Of a DNA stretch of 64,000 bases, positions 12,021-23,209 are shown in pieces. Position 1 is the stretch's first letter, and every line of letters starts with the position of its first letter. Below the pieces are notes generated by a model, which was not told where the DNA came from, made no database searches, and saw only the letters and a program-made list of their open reading frames with translations. The DNA is from Forficula auricularia (Eukaryota > Arthropoda > Insecta > Dermaptera > Forficulidae): assembly GCA_024734495.1 (NCBI GenBank), contig JALMQS010000030.1, positions 35,323,555 through 35,387,554 of the forward strand, read 5' to 3'. The translations under genes were made by a program, and so were the position numbers.

Positions 12021-12560
12021 CTGACGTGTTCTGATGTGTGCCATCGACTTGACTTTAACATACAACCTGGCCTCTCACTTATATTTAATATTTAATAAAA
12101 TTATTTATAATCATGTAGAGTAGAGGGTTAGTTTTTGCATTTTTAGATTACTGTGTGTCCACTGATTATGTATACAAAATTTGGTTGAGTTTGGAACAAG
12201 AGCCTATATTTTCATTTTTTAACCCACACCCCCCCCCCCACCCATTTTCGGCGGTTAGTTTTTCCATTTTTAGACTTCTGGGGTCGCACTGATTATGTAT
12301 ACAAAATTTGGTTGAGTTTGGTACAAGAGCCTATATTTTCATTTTTTGACCTTACACCCCCCCTCCCTCCCAATTTTGGGCGGTTAGTTTTTGCATTTTT
12401 AGACTTCTGGGGTCGCACTGATTATATATACAAAATTTGGTTGAGTTTGCTCAAATAGCCTAGATTTTAATTTTTAACCCCCTCCACCCTTCTTAATTTT
12501 GGGTCGATATGCACTAAAATCTAATCAGCTCTTAATCTCAATGAACCAAAACTACCTATG
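12021..12560 (-). mobile_element. Family A copy A8 (partial)
   Basis: The right end, CTGACGTGTTCTGATGTG...ACTTGACTTTAACATAC, starts at 12021. Three successive C-rich/'GGCGGTTAGTTTTTGCATTTTTAGAC' type blocks follow (~12180, 12250, 12370), an internal tandem expansion. The copy breaks off after the 'CTCTTAATCTCAATG' phrase, so the left hairpin end is missing. Confidence 0.6.
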
Positions 12561-12589
12561 AAATATGTCGAGCCTACACTAAATATGGA

Positions 12590-12830
12590 TATTCGGATAT
12601 TCGGGTTGGACGGCCCTGCTATAGTAGGTATATAGTACCTGGAGCCACCGAGCGATGCACGGTAACCCCTGACCACCCCCCCCCAAACCACACACCTCGC
12701 CCCCACCACTGCAGCCCCACTCTACCCCACCCCAACCGCGCCTCCCAACCCTGGATTCTCCACAAATTCACCCCACGTCACCACCCCTCCTACATCCACC
12801 CCACTCCGCACCCAGTTTTGCATTTCTATC
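12590..12830 (-). mobile_element. C-rich Helitron-like 3' region
   Basis: On the minus strand, G-rich sequence is followed by TTACCGTGCATCGCTCGGTG, a short hairpin, then CCAGGTACT. The same order recurs at 63430-63680 with the perfect stem CCGAGCATCGCTCGG. Hairpin-terminated ends suggest a Helitron relative, but no clean CTRR terminus is seen. On + the segment is an almost uninterrupted C/A tract. Non-coding. Confidence 0.4.
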
Positions 12831-13046
12831 TTTCTACATATCTCTGTCTACATATTATGTCCAAATTTGTTTACTCGTACACCAATTTGCCCACGATTCG
12901 TTCATATTGATAAACATTATAAAAAATAAATAGGAAAATAATAATAAAAAAAATAATCGTATAGGATCCGAAATAAAAACATAAAATAAAATAAGATTTA
13001 ATTGTTTCCAAGTTTTATAAAAAAAAGCCACTTCAACCACTTTATT

Positions 13047-13836
13047 TGTAAACACACCTGTAATGTTATGATTTATGACACCTGTTAATTAAAAACAAAC
13101 AATTTTTTTTTTATAAATTTTATTAAACCAATTATTTTATATGAATTAATGTATACATTGTATTTGAGCTTCGACTCCGGAGATTGCTTCTCCACCATCG
13201 ACTGTCCTTGATCATCTTTTTAGTCCTTGTTTTTAATAAGAGGAAAAAACTAATTAAATAAAAAATTCCATTATTCCTGTATCTCTCGTTCAAAACCAAT
13301 CTATCCAAACAAAAAATTTATTATTAAACCAATTATTTTACATTAATTAATGTATACCTTGTATTTTAGCTTCGATTTCGGAGATTGCTTCTCCACCATC
13401 GAGTGTCCTTATTAATATTTAGTCCTTGTTTTTAATAAGAGGAAAAATCTAATTAGATAAAAAAACCTCTTTTCCGATAATTATTTCAATTCCATTATTC
13501 CCCAATCAAATCGATTGGTCTCTCTCCCATCTCTCGTCTCCAAACAAAAAATTCCTAATTTTAATATAATATATTAAAATTTGCTATAACCATATTAGTG
13601 GGTTTTAAAATAAAAAAAAAAACAATTAAAAATAAAAGATAATTTAAAAAAATGTTATCAAACTTTTTTATTCATATTTTCATCTATCAATAATTACTTT
13701 AAGAAAATATCAATTAAAATTAAATTTGTTTGGAGGTCCAGACTTAGCCAGATCGCTTTCTCACCCACAAAACTTGTTAATAGAATTTATTTCATCAAAA
13801 TCGGTAGAGCCGTTTTCAAAATAGAACCAAGATACT

Positions 13837-13896
<60 letters not shown>

Positions 13897-13935
13897 TATA
13901 TGTATATATAAATATACAATTTTTGCTCGTTTAAT
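13047..13935. repeat. Repeat family F, copy 2 (empty site)
   Basis: Matches 1-880 without the PLE insertion. Within it, a ~205-bp block (13110-13300) containing the GAGCTTCGACT...CACCATCGACTG segment is tandemly duplicated at 13310-13490. The 3' end runs into a long (TA)n tract and then TTTTTGCTCGTTTAATAAGA, also seen at 1460 and, inverted, at 27740. Confidence 0.75.
13838..13916. repeat. (TA)n microsatellite
   Basis: Nearly pure TA dinucleotide with a few C/G interruptions. A minus-strand open frame here encodes only Ile/Tyr repeats and is not a gene. Confidence 0.95.
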
Positions 13936-15096
13936 AAGAGTAGATATAAAATTATGCCTCAGAGAGAACGATTGATTAACAACAAACTGTGATTTTTGAT
14001 TTTTTTGATTATCTGACCATATAGGTATATTATAATATATGTACCTACGTCTTTCAAATAAAAGCAAAATCCCATGTTTGTATCATATTGAAAAATAAGT
14101 TAAAAATTTCGCACATATAAATAAATAAATATAAAAACACATTGAAATGATTTTTTATTAGTTATTCTTTAATTACTATATCTAATTATATTTTTAAAAT
14201 CTGCTACTGCAAAAACTCATTTTTAGAGTTAGCAGGTTTCTTCCAAACACCACAGATATGTAGATTTATATTTCGATAAAAATTAATTAAATTTAGGCGT
14301 CTTTTTTTAATTATTTACATTCTCTAATATCACATTTTATGATTAAAAAATAAATAAATAAAAAAAAAAATCCATGGAAGCAACTGGTCGTCTTGTCATG
14401 AAAGGCTCCAGTAAATTATTAATGATTGAAATAATAATTTTCTCTCTCTCTCATAGAACAAACAAAAGGCACCGGGAATGTCTAATTAATATAAAATATA
14501 AACAATGTAAAAATAAATATAAAGGACGCTATCTGCAGAATAAAGCAATTTTAATTAGGCTCTTTTCATGGCAAAATATTTATTCAAACAACAAATCATT
14601 GAAAGACAAAAATTGAAAATTAAAAAGATTATTGACATAAGACGGAAATTTTGTTTAATTTCTTTTGTTTGACTAGGGCAATCAATCTACAGATACTTTG
14701 TCTGCTACTAACGTACTAACACACACACAGGTCAAACAGACGTTAAAATTTAACATCTTAAATTGGGCGTTAAAAATTGAAGTAATAACACTAGCGTTAA
14801 AAAATGCTATTCTTTACATCAAGTTTAACAGCAACGTTAACATTATACTTTTAAACACTAGGTATTAAAAATCCATTATAAGATAGCTACGTTTTCTGCT
14901 TGTTCCAGATTTTACAATATTCTACAATCCTCGATAGCGCGCGATAGTTTGATTTGTTATTCTCAATCTAGTATCTTAGCTATTTTTAATAAAAAAAGAA
15001 CAGCTAAAAAAAGAAAAATACCCACATAGCTAGTCTAGTTAGCATTTCAATTTTTTCTTTGGCTGCATCTAATGATAATTCTGTTTTTTTCTATCT
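13936..15096. other. No gene recognised
   Basis: AT-rich sequence. From ~14730 it becomes rich in GTTAAAA/TTTAAC words; similar words recur in the opposite sense at 15880-16160, on the far side of the PLE insertion. An old diverged foldback split by the PLE is possible but weak. Confidence 0.3.
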
Positions 15097-15108
15097 ATTA
15101 TTTTTAAA

Positions 15109-15687
15109 AAAATTTTCCAACGAAATTTTCTCTGGAGAGAGACGGACTGGTAGAAATTTTAATTGAAAGTAATGGAAGGCAGCCCAGGAAGTAGTGAGGA
15201 AAGAAAAATTAACACATATAAAATAAGAGTGTAATTTATTGGAATCCTTCCTCCTTTCCTTTCAAACCGACGTTTCGGAGGATTTTTCCCTCCTTCTTCA
15301 GGGTTTCAAAGGGTCAATGAATGAAACAAATAAAATGTTTCCTTCTTCTCTCCACAGTAGTGTTCAAAAACTTTCTTTATTTTTAACAAAAGGCATAGAA
15401 AGACAAAAAAATTTTTCCTTTTTTCTTAATTAGAAGAAAAGAAGGAAAAAAATTTTTGTCTTTCTATGCACTGTTGATAAAAATAAAGAAGTTTTTGAAC
15501 CTACTGTGAGAAGTAGAAAATGTTTATTTGTTTCATTCATTGACTACGAAAACCCTGAAGAAGGAGGAAAATCCTCAGCCATCGGTTTTGGGAAAGGAAG
15601 GAAGGATTCAATAAATTACACCTTATTTTATATGTGTCAATTCTTCTTTCCTCACTTCCTCTGGGCTGCCTTCCATTACTTTCAATT
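15109..15687. mobile_element. PLE-derived foldback with 12-bp TSD
   Basis: The exact TSD ATTATTTTTAAA lies at 15097-15108 and 15688-15699. A tail of about 46 nt (15109-~15154, with GGAGAGAGACGGACTGGTAG) is present on the left only. Inverted arms run from TTGAAAGTAATGGAAGGCAG (~15163) to its complement (~15685) and meet near 15428. The left arm holds an excellent minus-strand hammerhead core; the right-arm equivalent (15550-15587) has lost its GAAAC. No reading frame of the element is retained. Confidence 0.85.
15264..15306 (-). ncRNA. Hammerhead-ribozyme-like motif, best conserved
   Basis: On the minus strand: stem I AAACC/GGTTT (5 bp), core CTGAAGA, one extra A, stem II GGAGG/CCTCC with a 7-nt loop, GAA, minimal helix III AC/GT, cleavage C of ACGTC. 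All invariant core positions (CUGANGA, GAAA, UH) are present. Identical in plan to 55005-55047. The self-complementary ACGT helix III suggests function as a dimer, as proposed for other minimal hammerheads. Confidence 0.7.
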
Positions 15688-15699
15688 ATTATTTTTAAA

Positions 15700-16360
15700 T
15701 ATTTAAATATATTTTGTATAATAAAAAAATTATATATGTTATATATTTAATCCAAACAAATTTATTTTATAAACCATAAATAAATTAAATAAATAAAATA
15801 AAAATAATATATATATTTATAATAAAAGTTTATTTATCATTGTGGCATTAATGTTTCTGTCACAGATCAATTGGATCTGAAATGTATTGCTTTTAACTCA
15901 ATGCTGTCAAAATCATAGCATTACTTTTTGGTTTTTACGTTAAAGATGCCATGTTTTTTTTACTTTATTTAAATATGGAGTTAAAATTTTAACTGCACCC
16001 TTTGTCTGGCATAGCTTTAATTTTTAACACTTTTAGCTAAATATTAAAGCTTTGGAGTTAATGTTTTTGCTTACAGAATAGCAATTTTAGGCAAGGACAT
16101 GTTAAAATGAATTAACGCTGAAGTCGGATGTTAAAAATTAAGGTTTTTGCTTAGAGAATAGATAGACCTGACAGATACCTAAATTTGAAAATATTAAATT
16201 CTCTCGCTCGCTTTGTGTCTATTTTCACGAACCAAACTTATCTTACATTATTAAAAGTCAATTTTCCACCTTCAAAGGTAAACATTAGGGGTCCCAATCT
16301 ACTATTTTCTTACATGTAGACTAGCGCTCTCCAAAAACATAAATAATGTGGCAATCATAA
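15700..16360. other. No gene recognised
   Basis: AT-rich, with scattered GTTAAAA/TTAACG words mirroring those at 14730-14860. No coding or element boundary visible. Confidence 0.3.
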
Positions 16361-16364
16361 GTCT

Positions 16365-16515
16365 TTTTACCACCCCGGGAACGAATCCGAATGCCAAAAT
16401 TAGCAATCCGGGTCAATTGGCTACCCAGTGAGGTGAACCCCTTTAGCGCAATACATATATCAGAGGGGTTCATCTCGCAGAGTAGCCAATTCGCCACTCA
16501 GGTTCGATTCCCGAA
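16365..16515. repeat. tRNA-like sequences in inverted orientation
   Basis: On + the right half reads GAGTAGCCAATTCG ... CAGGTTCGATTCCCG, a good RNA polymerase III B-box context (16498-16513). The left half carries a diverged reverse complement (CAATTGGCTACCCAGTGAGG; CCGGGAACGAATCCG). The halves pair through GTGAACCCCT / AGGGGTTCA. No complete tRNA can be folded, so this is a tRNA-derived SINE head or pseudogene duplicated as a foldback. Confidence 0.45.
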
Positions 16516-16544
16516 TAGATAAAAACACCCATAATTAAAAATAA

Positions 16545-17010
16545 CACTGCTCAACAAAAATGAAACAAAAATTTGTATCCGTAAACCTAACAATGGATTG
16601 CAGTAGAGTTTTATCAGCTGATTATCATGCGATTTCTCGAATTTTTTTCAACAGGTCAGAGTTTTGAGATATTTTCGAGTCCCATTAGATATTAAACAGT
16701 AAAATTTGAAATCAAAATATTTTGTTGACGTAATAGAAAACAACTTTCTCTTTGATTTCCGAATCACCACTTGTTTGTAGCTCAATTAGAACTCGAGTTT
16801 TAACTAAAAAACTAAGACCCTATGTTTTTATCAATGTTTATAATTCTTTATAATCACGTAGTTTTAGTTTTTTAACTCGAGTTCTAATTGAGCTAAAAAA
16901 CCAGTTGTAATTTGAAAATCAAAGAGGAAGCTGTTTTCTATTACAGAAACAAAATATTGTGGTTTTAAATAATAATAATCTAATGGGACTCGACGATAGG
17001 TCAAAATGTC
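16545..17010. mobile_element. Harbinger-like long-TIR MITE, copy 1 (truncated right end)
   Basis: Starts CACTGCTCAACAAAAATGAA after TAA, with the family motif CCTAACAATGGATT. The centre palindrome through AACTCGAGTT (16790 and 16875) is present. The right TIR fades after the 'AATGGGACTCGA' block and the terminal CAGTG is not found. Compare the complete copies at 22440-23082 and 36011-36911. Confidence 0.65.
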
Positions 17011-17192
17011 CTTTTTCGTCGTTTTGACTGATAATATCTCCCGGTAATTTTTATGCAGATTTTTGAATTCAGCAGGTGGAAATACATAAGAATCAGCTAT
17101 TTTTGAGCCCGAAACATTTTATTTGTTATAAATATAATTATAATTGATTCCGTCTCGGATCTATAATAGGTAGATGACTTCTTGGGATTTTT

Positions 17193-18617
17193 ACTTTACC
17201 ATAAAGGGTATGGTCAAGTATTGTAATCGTGCATGAAATAAAAATTTTTAAGAAAAAAATAAAAACCGACTTCAAAAAATTAAATGCAACAAATAAAATA
17301 CACTAAAAGGTATAAAATAATTATTATCTTATTTAGTTACAACTAAACGACGAAATATTAACACGAAATTACGTTTTGAATTCGGTACCAAACATATACC
17401 TTTTATGAATCGCACTCGACGGATCTTACTTAGTACGTTTGGAAGATATGCTCGCTTATAGGTATAGTTTGTTTGGTACCGAATTCAAAAAATAATTTCG
17501 TGTTAATATTTCGTCGTTTAGTTGTAACTAAATAAGATAATAATTATTTTATACCTTTTAGTGTATTTTATTTGTTGCATTTAATTTTTTGAAGTCGGTT
17601 TTTATTTTTTTCTTAAAATTTTTTATTTTTCTCTATTTAGTGATGTTATTAATAGTGATCATATCATCAGAACTTGACCAAATTAATATGACACCATCCC
17701 TAAGACACCCCTTTCGGATAAAAAAAGAACCATCGAAATCGGTTCATAAACAAAGAGGTTAGGTCTAAACAAACCTAATAAAAAAGATCTAATAAATATG
17801 AAAAAAAATCGAAAAAAATGGGACCAATCGGAAGCTAGACTGGACCCAATGCAAAATATTTTTTCAAAATCGGTTGACAATTGGCGGAGATATGAGGTAA
17901 CATAGGCACAAAAAAAAAAAAAAAATTCAGTCGAATAGAGAACCTCCTCCCTTTTTTGAAGTCGGTTAAAAAGTGTTTTTTTGTTTATTTTTTTCGAAAT
18001 ATCTCAAAAACGGCTGAAACAATTTTGATTAAAAAAATTGGGCGAAACCATGGCATTTCGGTCTACAAAAAAGTTCTAATAAGTAAACATCGAAAAAATT
18101 ATATTTTTTGAGATAATAACTGTTTTGTCAAAATGTCTGTTAGGCTGTGCGTTACCAAATTTTGTGGACGAGCTAACTCAAAAACTAGTGTCAATATCAA
18201 AAACAAATTTCACACATTTGTGCATTGAAATTAAGAGCTGTTTAGATTTTGGTGCATATGCATATCGACCCAAAATGAAGGGGAGGGGGGAGGGAGGGTT
18301 AAAATTTAAAATTATAAAATTTTCAAACTAAAAATACAAGAGAAATGAAATAAACTATAAAATGAACCTATAATCACGAAAATATTTTTTTTTCTGGCGC
18401 CAAAATTAGAGGGGTGGGGGGCTCAAAAAATAAAAATCTAGGCCATTTGAGCAAACTCAATCAAATTTTGTATACATAATCAGTGGGCCCCCAGAACACT
18501 AAAAATGATAAAACAAACCGCCCAAAATGGGGGTCAAAAACTTCAATCTTGGCCCTTGTACCAAACTCAATCAGAAGTGTATGGTAAAGTCAAGTGGATG
18601 GCCACATGAACGTGTCA
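17193..18617 (+). mobile_element. Family A copy A2, split by a G element
   Basis: The left hairpin ACTTTACCATAAAGGGTATGG starts at 17193. After GTGCATGAAA the copy is interrupted by an ACCGACTTC element (17236-17970). It then resumes at the 'GAAATATCTCAAAAACGGCTG' block and ends at GGATGGCCACATGAACGTG. The insertion shows that family G was active after family A. Confidence 0.65.
17236..17970 (-). mobile_element. ACCGACTTC-family element (G), copy 2
   Basis: On the minus strand it begins AACCGACTTCAAAAAAGG (at ~17967) and ends with a near-perfect ~330-bp foldback (17265-17600). The foldback arms start ACCGACTTCAAAAAATTAAA and meet around a GGTACCAAAC...GTTTGGTACC segment and an ACTTAGTACG-like core. 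No coding. Confidence 0.7.
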
Positions 18618-18639
18618 ATTTATTTTAGTTATTATATTT

Positions 18640-19300
18640 ACCACCACCAGAAGCGCAAAGAATTAACTTTACCAATAGAAGTTTAAGAAAAATTCTTTAA
18701 GCAATCTCAGCCGAAACACGGTTGGATTTTTAGCACCTGGGTGCAGATCTGGAGAGGATGACTACCTACAAGAAACTATCTGACATGTAAGAAAAATTAT
18801 CCATAACCAATCGGGTTAAACGAGAAAACACTCTTCTGATATTTTTCACGTGGTATTATTTCTTGGTAATTAGTATTTTGATAAAATGTTTGAATTCAAA
18901 TAATTAACTGAAACTAATAGGAGGGTAAATTACATTCTTGTAGAAACAAATTAGATCGGTAATTATTTAAGGTAGTTGTTTCGTGACAATCCACACAAAA
19001 AGTTTTAGGCTCGTAACAATTCTATACATATGAACGGTGCTAAAATTTTTAGGGTTATGTTTTTTAACGTGACTGTACTTCTCACACTACTATACCTTCT
19101 TTATGAATGGATCGTTTCCAAGACATTTATTTTATATCCCCTCCACTAAAAATAATCGCGCAAATATGTTTTGTTTTTTTTTATCAAAACTACGAGGTAA
19201 ATAATTTCAATTTTTTTTTTAAGTTACTCCCAATATATTATTCTAACAAATATTAGTTTTTCATCAAGATTGTGAAAGTCCTTCAATGAAAAAAAATATA
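18640..19300. other. No gene recognised
   Basis: Contains an isolated higher-complexity patch (18700-18790, around GGGTGCAGATCTGGAGAGGA) that might be a worn retroelement fragment, then AT-rich sequence. No open frame supports a gene. Confidence 0.3.
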
Positions 19301-19306
19301 ATTATC

Positions 19307-19440
19307 ATGCTTGTTTAGCACGACTCTATATATATTTCGGGTTATAAGCCCATCTTCAGGAGTTCACAAAGTACAGTCATGCTAAACAAGCATCTGATCT
19401 TTTATGTGAAACCTACTTAGTATTTTATATTTAAAATTTT
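19307..19440. mobile_element. Short PLE-derived insertion with hammerhead-like core
   Basis: Arms ATGCTTGTTTAGCA (19307-19320) and TGCTAAACAAGCAT (19379-19392) enclose a minus-strand core (19334-19363): CTGAAGA, extra T, GGG...CCC, GAAATATAT. A one-sided tail containing GTGAAACCTACTTAGTATTT follows, nearly the same as the tail beside the PLE at 40.7 kb. TSD not resolved. Confidence 0.6.
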
Positions 19441-19491
19441 AAAAAGTTTATAAAAAATTTTTCTATACTTTAACTACCATAAGGGGAGTCG

Positions 19492-19701
19492 GATTAGCCG
19501 AGCCGGCTAACGCGCTGGCCTCGCTTCGGCATCGATCGATTATGACGATGTTGGAGCGGAAGGCCGGGGTTCGATCCTGTCTGGCAAATAAAAATTTCTA
19601 TCTGCTAAAAACTCGTCTCCCTCACTAACCCTACTAACACTTTACTTATGTGCTGCCTAAATGGGCTTTGTTCCCGGTGACAATAAATAAATTTAAAAAA
19701 A
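19492..19701 (+). mobile_element. tRNA-derived SINE (type 1)
   Basis: A tRNA-like head has A-box-like TTAGCCGAGCCGG (19503-) and a B box GGGTTCGATCCTG-like segment (~19566-19580). An unrelated body (CTGCCTAAATGGGCTTTGTT) and an A-rich tail ATAAATAAATTTAAAAAA follow. Near-perfect TSDs AACTACCATA (19482-19491) and AACTACTATA (19702-19711) bracket it. Pol III-transcribed, mobilised by a LINE; no coding. Confidence 0.75.
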
Positions 19702-19711
19702 AACTACTATA

Positions 19712-20326
19712 TGTAAAAATTTCATTTTTAATTGAAATTATTTCATGTTTGGTGTGGTAAATCGTCTTCAAATTTTAACAGTGTGTTTTTTATGCTTTTA
19801 ATGACTTATATTCCAAGTTTCGAAGAGTTCTTGAATTTTTGCATTTGTGAAAGAACTACCTTAACCATATCGTATAATAATCTAGTGGTAATTTTTATTT
19901 CCATTCGTCTTGGTTCATTTTGAGATTTATTTAGGCTTCCATTGGGGATGAAAAGAAAAGTCTTGTGGCCAAGAGAAGGAGAATGAGAAGGCAGAAGGGA
20001 TGCTGATGACGTTGATAGAACGAGGTGGTGGACATCTTGTCACGGAGTGTTGGAGCATCCATCAGACAAGCCCTTCTGGTAAAGGAAGGGTCTTTTGGGT
20101 GTTTTGGGCTCTCAGCACGTCGAGAGTCCGGTTAATTTGACATGGCAAAACATCGAGCCATTACAACGCTTGACTTGAGCATCGACAGCCACTTGACTCC
20201 ACACGCAAACAACCCCTCTACCTCTAACCCTAACTACTCCTCCACCCCTTTGCTCTTATCACTTGATAAGAATGAAGAAAATACAATTGCACTTCGGAAT
20301 CAATAATTCATTGCAAATAAGTGTAC
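19712..20326. other. No gene recognised
   Basis: Mixed-composition sequence; 19930-20240 is less AT-rich than its surroundings but lacks a convincing open frame. A 63-residue frame at 19732-19923 is low-complexity and hydrophobic. Confidence 0.3.
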
Positions 20327-20961
20327 TGTTGTGAAATCCGACAGAGCATAATATTTGAATAGATATAATATTTTATTTCTAAATTAATATGCTGTATTTT
20401 AATAGTTAAATTATTGAAAGAGTAATTAAATCAATTTCTAAAGCTCGTGATTTCAATATAATATCGCATTTTATATGCATAATCATTTTATTAAAAAAGA
20501 GAGAATTCTAGGTAAGCATTTCGTTTCCCGACTGACGAAAAATGCATAGACAACGGAATTCTTTCTGTTAAGAATTAAATGACATTTTAGAAACAATTAT
20601 TAAAATGCATCGTTTTAAAAAATTATCATTTGAATATTTTTATCAGACTAATTAGAGATGTTTTTGCAAACATGAATTATTGAACAGACTCAGGTTAAGA
20701 TTGTATCAGCAAAATAATACCTGAATATGAATAATAATACTTATTTAAGCACATATTTTGAAAATTAAACGAATATAAATACGGAGGGTGTTTGAATAGA
20801 AAGGACACTCTCCCTGTTACTGAAAACGAGTACCTTGATTTAAACTTGTAAATGTTAAACAATACTTGTAATTAAGCAGCTAAAGGCTTGCAACGTTGTA
20901 AAATATCTTTTATCTTTTACTATTAAATAAATATTCTTCAAAAAATAATTCAATCCTTTCA
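20327..20961 (+). mobile_element. Probable LTR (5' LTR of a degraded retrotransposon)
   Basis: Starts TGTTGTGAAATCCGAC and ends TTTCA, giving TG...CA ends. It has an ATTAAATAAATATT polyadenylation-like stretch near the end. Nine bases downstream is TGGTGGCAGC (20971-20980), a plausible tRNA primer-binding site. At 21038 a short frame opens (MESEAPKIRTSTVQIIKEAV) and stops after about 21 codons, perhaps the start of gag. No second LTR or pol is present, so this rests on layout alone. Confidence 0.45.
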
Positions 20962-21648
20962 CCCCACCCGTGGTGGCAGCTATTAAAGTAAGCCCAAATT
21001 CCGCACCTCAACAGTGGTGGTGCAGCGATGGAATCTGAAGCACCCAAAATCCGCACTTCAACAGTACAAATCATTAAAGAAGCAGTAAGTGATAACCTAT
21101 AGGTAGCTAGCGAATTAAAATTTCAAATTAATATATTAAATAATTTAAATATTTTAAGATTGCTATTTTTATTAATATTTATAATGCTTAAATTGAATTG
21201 ATTGCCTTATCTCGGAATAATTTAACTATCCTTCTAATAATTGCTTCTTCTATACATGATTGACGATCAAACCACGCTTGCCAGCCTATTAAATTCGCAG
21301 TAAACCGTTGTCATATTTCCGCAGGACCCGGGTTATTGCTAGGTACTCAGTGGCGGATTTAACGTACTTAGACCCCTGGGCTAAGACGCAGAGGCCCAGA
21401 TAATCCCAATTACTATTATTTTTCATTAAATGTCTTGTTAAATTGAAAACTTCATTAGAAACTTATAATGTAGTAATTATGTATCTTAATTATTTTTGAT
21501 CTTATAAAAGTTATGGTTTCGTTTTAAAAAATACTATTTATTTATCTATTTTTTTCTATACATTCTAATTATGACATACAATTTATATACAATATGTAAT
21601 TCATTTTTCTTGAAATCGGAACTCCCTGAAAATAAATACATATACACA

Positions 21649-21949
21649 CAAGGGCGGATCCAGGAATTTTTTATGGGGGGTGGGGAGAATGTATATAAGG
21701 TGCCCGATGTATATAAGATGTGTCAGAGACGCAGCCCCCCCCCCCCACACACACATAAAACTTTATTTTCAATTTAAAAAAAATTTTTTAATTTTTTTAC
21801 AAATTTCATATCTCATATTTTAAGTTCATTAAAATAGTTATAAATTCCCTGTCGATTTGGCCGCCGTTTTTTGGCCTCTGTGTGCGACGCACGTGTTGCA
21901 CTCCCGCCTGTAGTGGGGGGGCCCTCCGCTCCCCCTGGATCCGCCCTTG
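21649..21949. mobile_element. hAT MITE, 301 bp, with TSD
   Basis: Terminal inverted repeats CAAGGGCGGATCCAGG and CCTGGATCCGCCCTTG, with an exact 8-bp TSD TATACACA (21641-21648 and 21950-21957). Subterminal G and C runs. An overlapping 68-residue frame is an artefact. A separate orphan end, CAGTGGCGGATTTAACG at 21350, may belong to another element. Confidence 0.8.
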
Positions 21950-21957
21950 TATACACA

Positions 21958-22437
21958 TTATTTGATATTTATATATATATATATATAGAGATATATATTT
22001 TATAATTTATATAACTTTTTTTTCCAGAATATCAACTGAGACATGTAGACTCATTCACAGAAAACACCAAGCTCAATGTATTATAACAATTACATGTACT
22101 GTTTTATATGTAAATTTTATATTAAATTTATTATGTATGATATTTTAGAATTATTCAATATTTTGTATTTAATATCATAACAATTTTCAAGAAATAGGAG
22201 AGGGTGGTTTTTAAAAAATTGAAATGATAAAATTTTCAAACCAAAATGTTATCCCATTAACCCTCTGAGTCCTAGATTCCTAGAAAATTCTAAATATGCT
22301 AAAGTTATAAGTTCCATACATTTTAAATTAAAGCGAAAAAAGATTCAAATATGACACAATATGAAAATACTCTTGACGTTTTGAAATTTTAAGGATGCCC
22401 AGCATCCACTGCATTGTAAGAATGTATTTTAAAAAAT
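21958..22437. other. No gene; fragment of family E end
   Basis: AT-rich. At 22360-22420 a phrase GAAATTTTAAGGATGCCCAG matches the family-E terminus seen at 25770 (minus) and 55285 (plus). Confidence 0.35.
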
Positions 22438-22439
22438 TA

Positions 22440-23082
22440 CACTAATCAACAAAAGTTTCTCAACGTAAATCTAACAATGGATTCTAGTAGAGTTTTATAT
22501 GCTGATTATCATGAAATTTCCCGATTTATTACAATACGTCAGAGTTTTGAGATATTATCGGTCAAAACGACAAAAACTGCCATTTTGACCTATATTCGAG
22601 TCCCATTAGATATTAAACAGCAATATTTGAAATCAAAATATTTTGTTGGCCTAATAGAAAACAGCTTCCTCTTTTATTTTCAAATTACTACTTCTTATTA
22701 GCTCAATTATAACTCGAGTTATAACTAAAAAACTAAAACTAAGTGATTATAAAGGGTAATCAACATAGATAAAAACATAAGGTCTTAGTTTTTTAGTTAT
22801 AACTCTGTTCTAATTGACCTAAAAACAAATGGTAATTTGAAAATCAAAGAGAAATCTGTTTTCTATTACGTCAACAATATATTTTGATTTCATTTAATAT
22901 TTAATGGGAGTCAAAAATAAGTAAAAATGGCCTTTTTCGTCATTTTGACAGATAATATCTCAAAAATCTGACGTGTTGTAAAAAATCTGGAAATCGCATG
23001 ATAATCAGCCTATAGTAAAACTACTGAAATCTATTTTTAGGTTTACGGGGACAGATTTTTGTTTAATTTTTGTCGAGCAGTG
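22440..23082. mobile_element. Harbinger-like long-TIR MITE, copy 2
   Basis: Ends CACTAATCAACAAAAG and TTTTTGTCGAGCAGTG, flanked by TTA on both sides (22437-22439, 23083-23085). A 3-bp TWA duplication is the mark of PIF/Harbinger elements. The terminal repeats are ~300 bp each (sharing CCTAACAATGGATT / AATCTATTTTTAGG and GAGATATTAT), so the single strand folds nearly end to end. Non-coding. Confidence 0.75.
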
Positions 23083-23209
23083 TTATTTTCAAATATATTA
23101 ATAATTTTACTTCAAAATATTATTTTTATAAAAATATCGTCATTTCCTACAATCGGTAGAATTAACTTTTATATGTCTAGCTTCGAATTCGAGATGTATT
23201 TCTTCCTCT

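Noticed and set aside
13816..14067. 83-residue minus-strand frame
   Set aside because: Largely an Ile/Tyr repeat encoded by the (TA)n microsatellite; no protein features.
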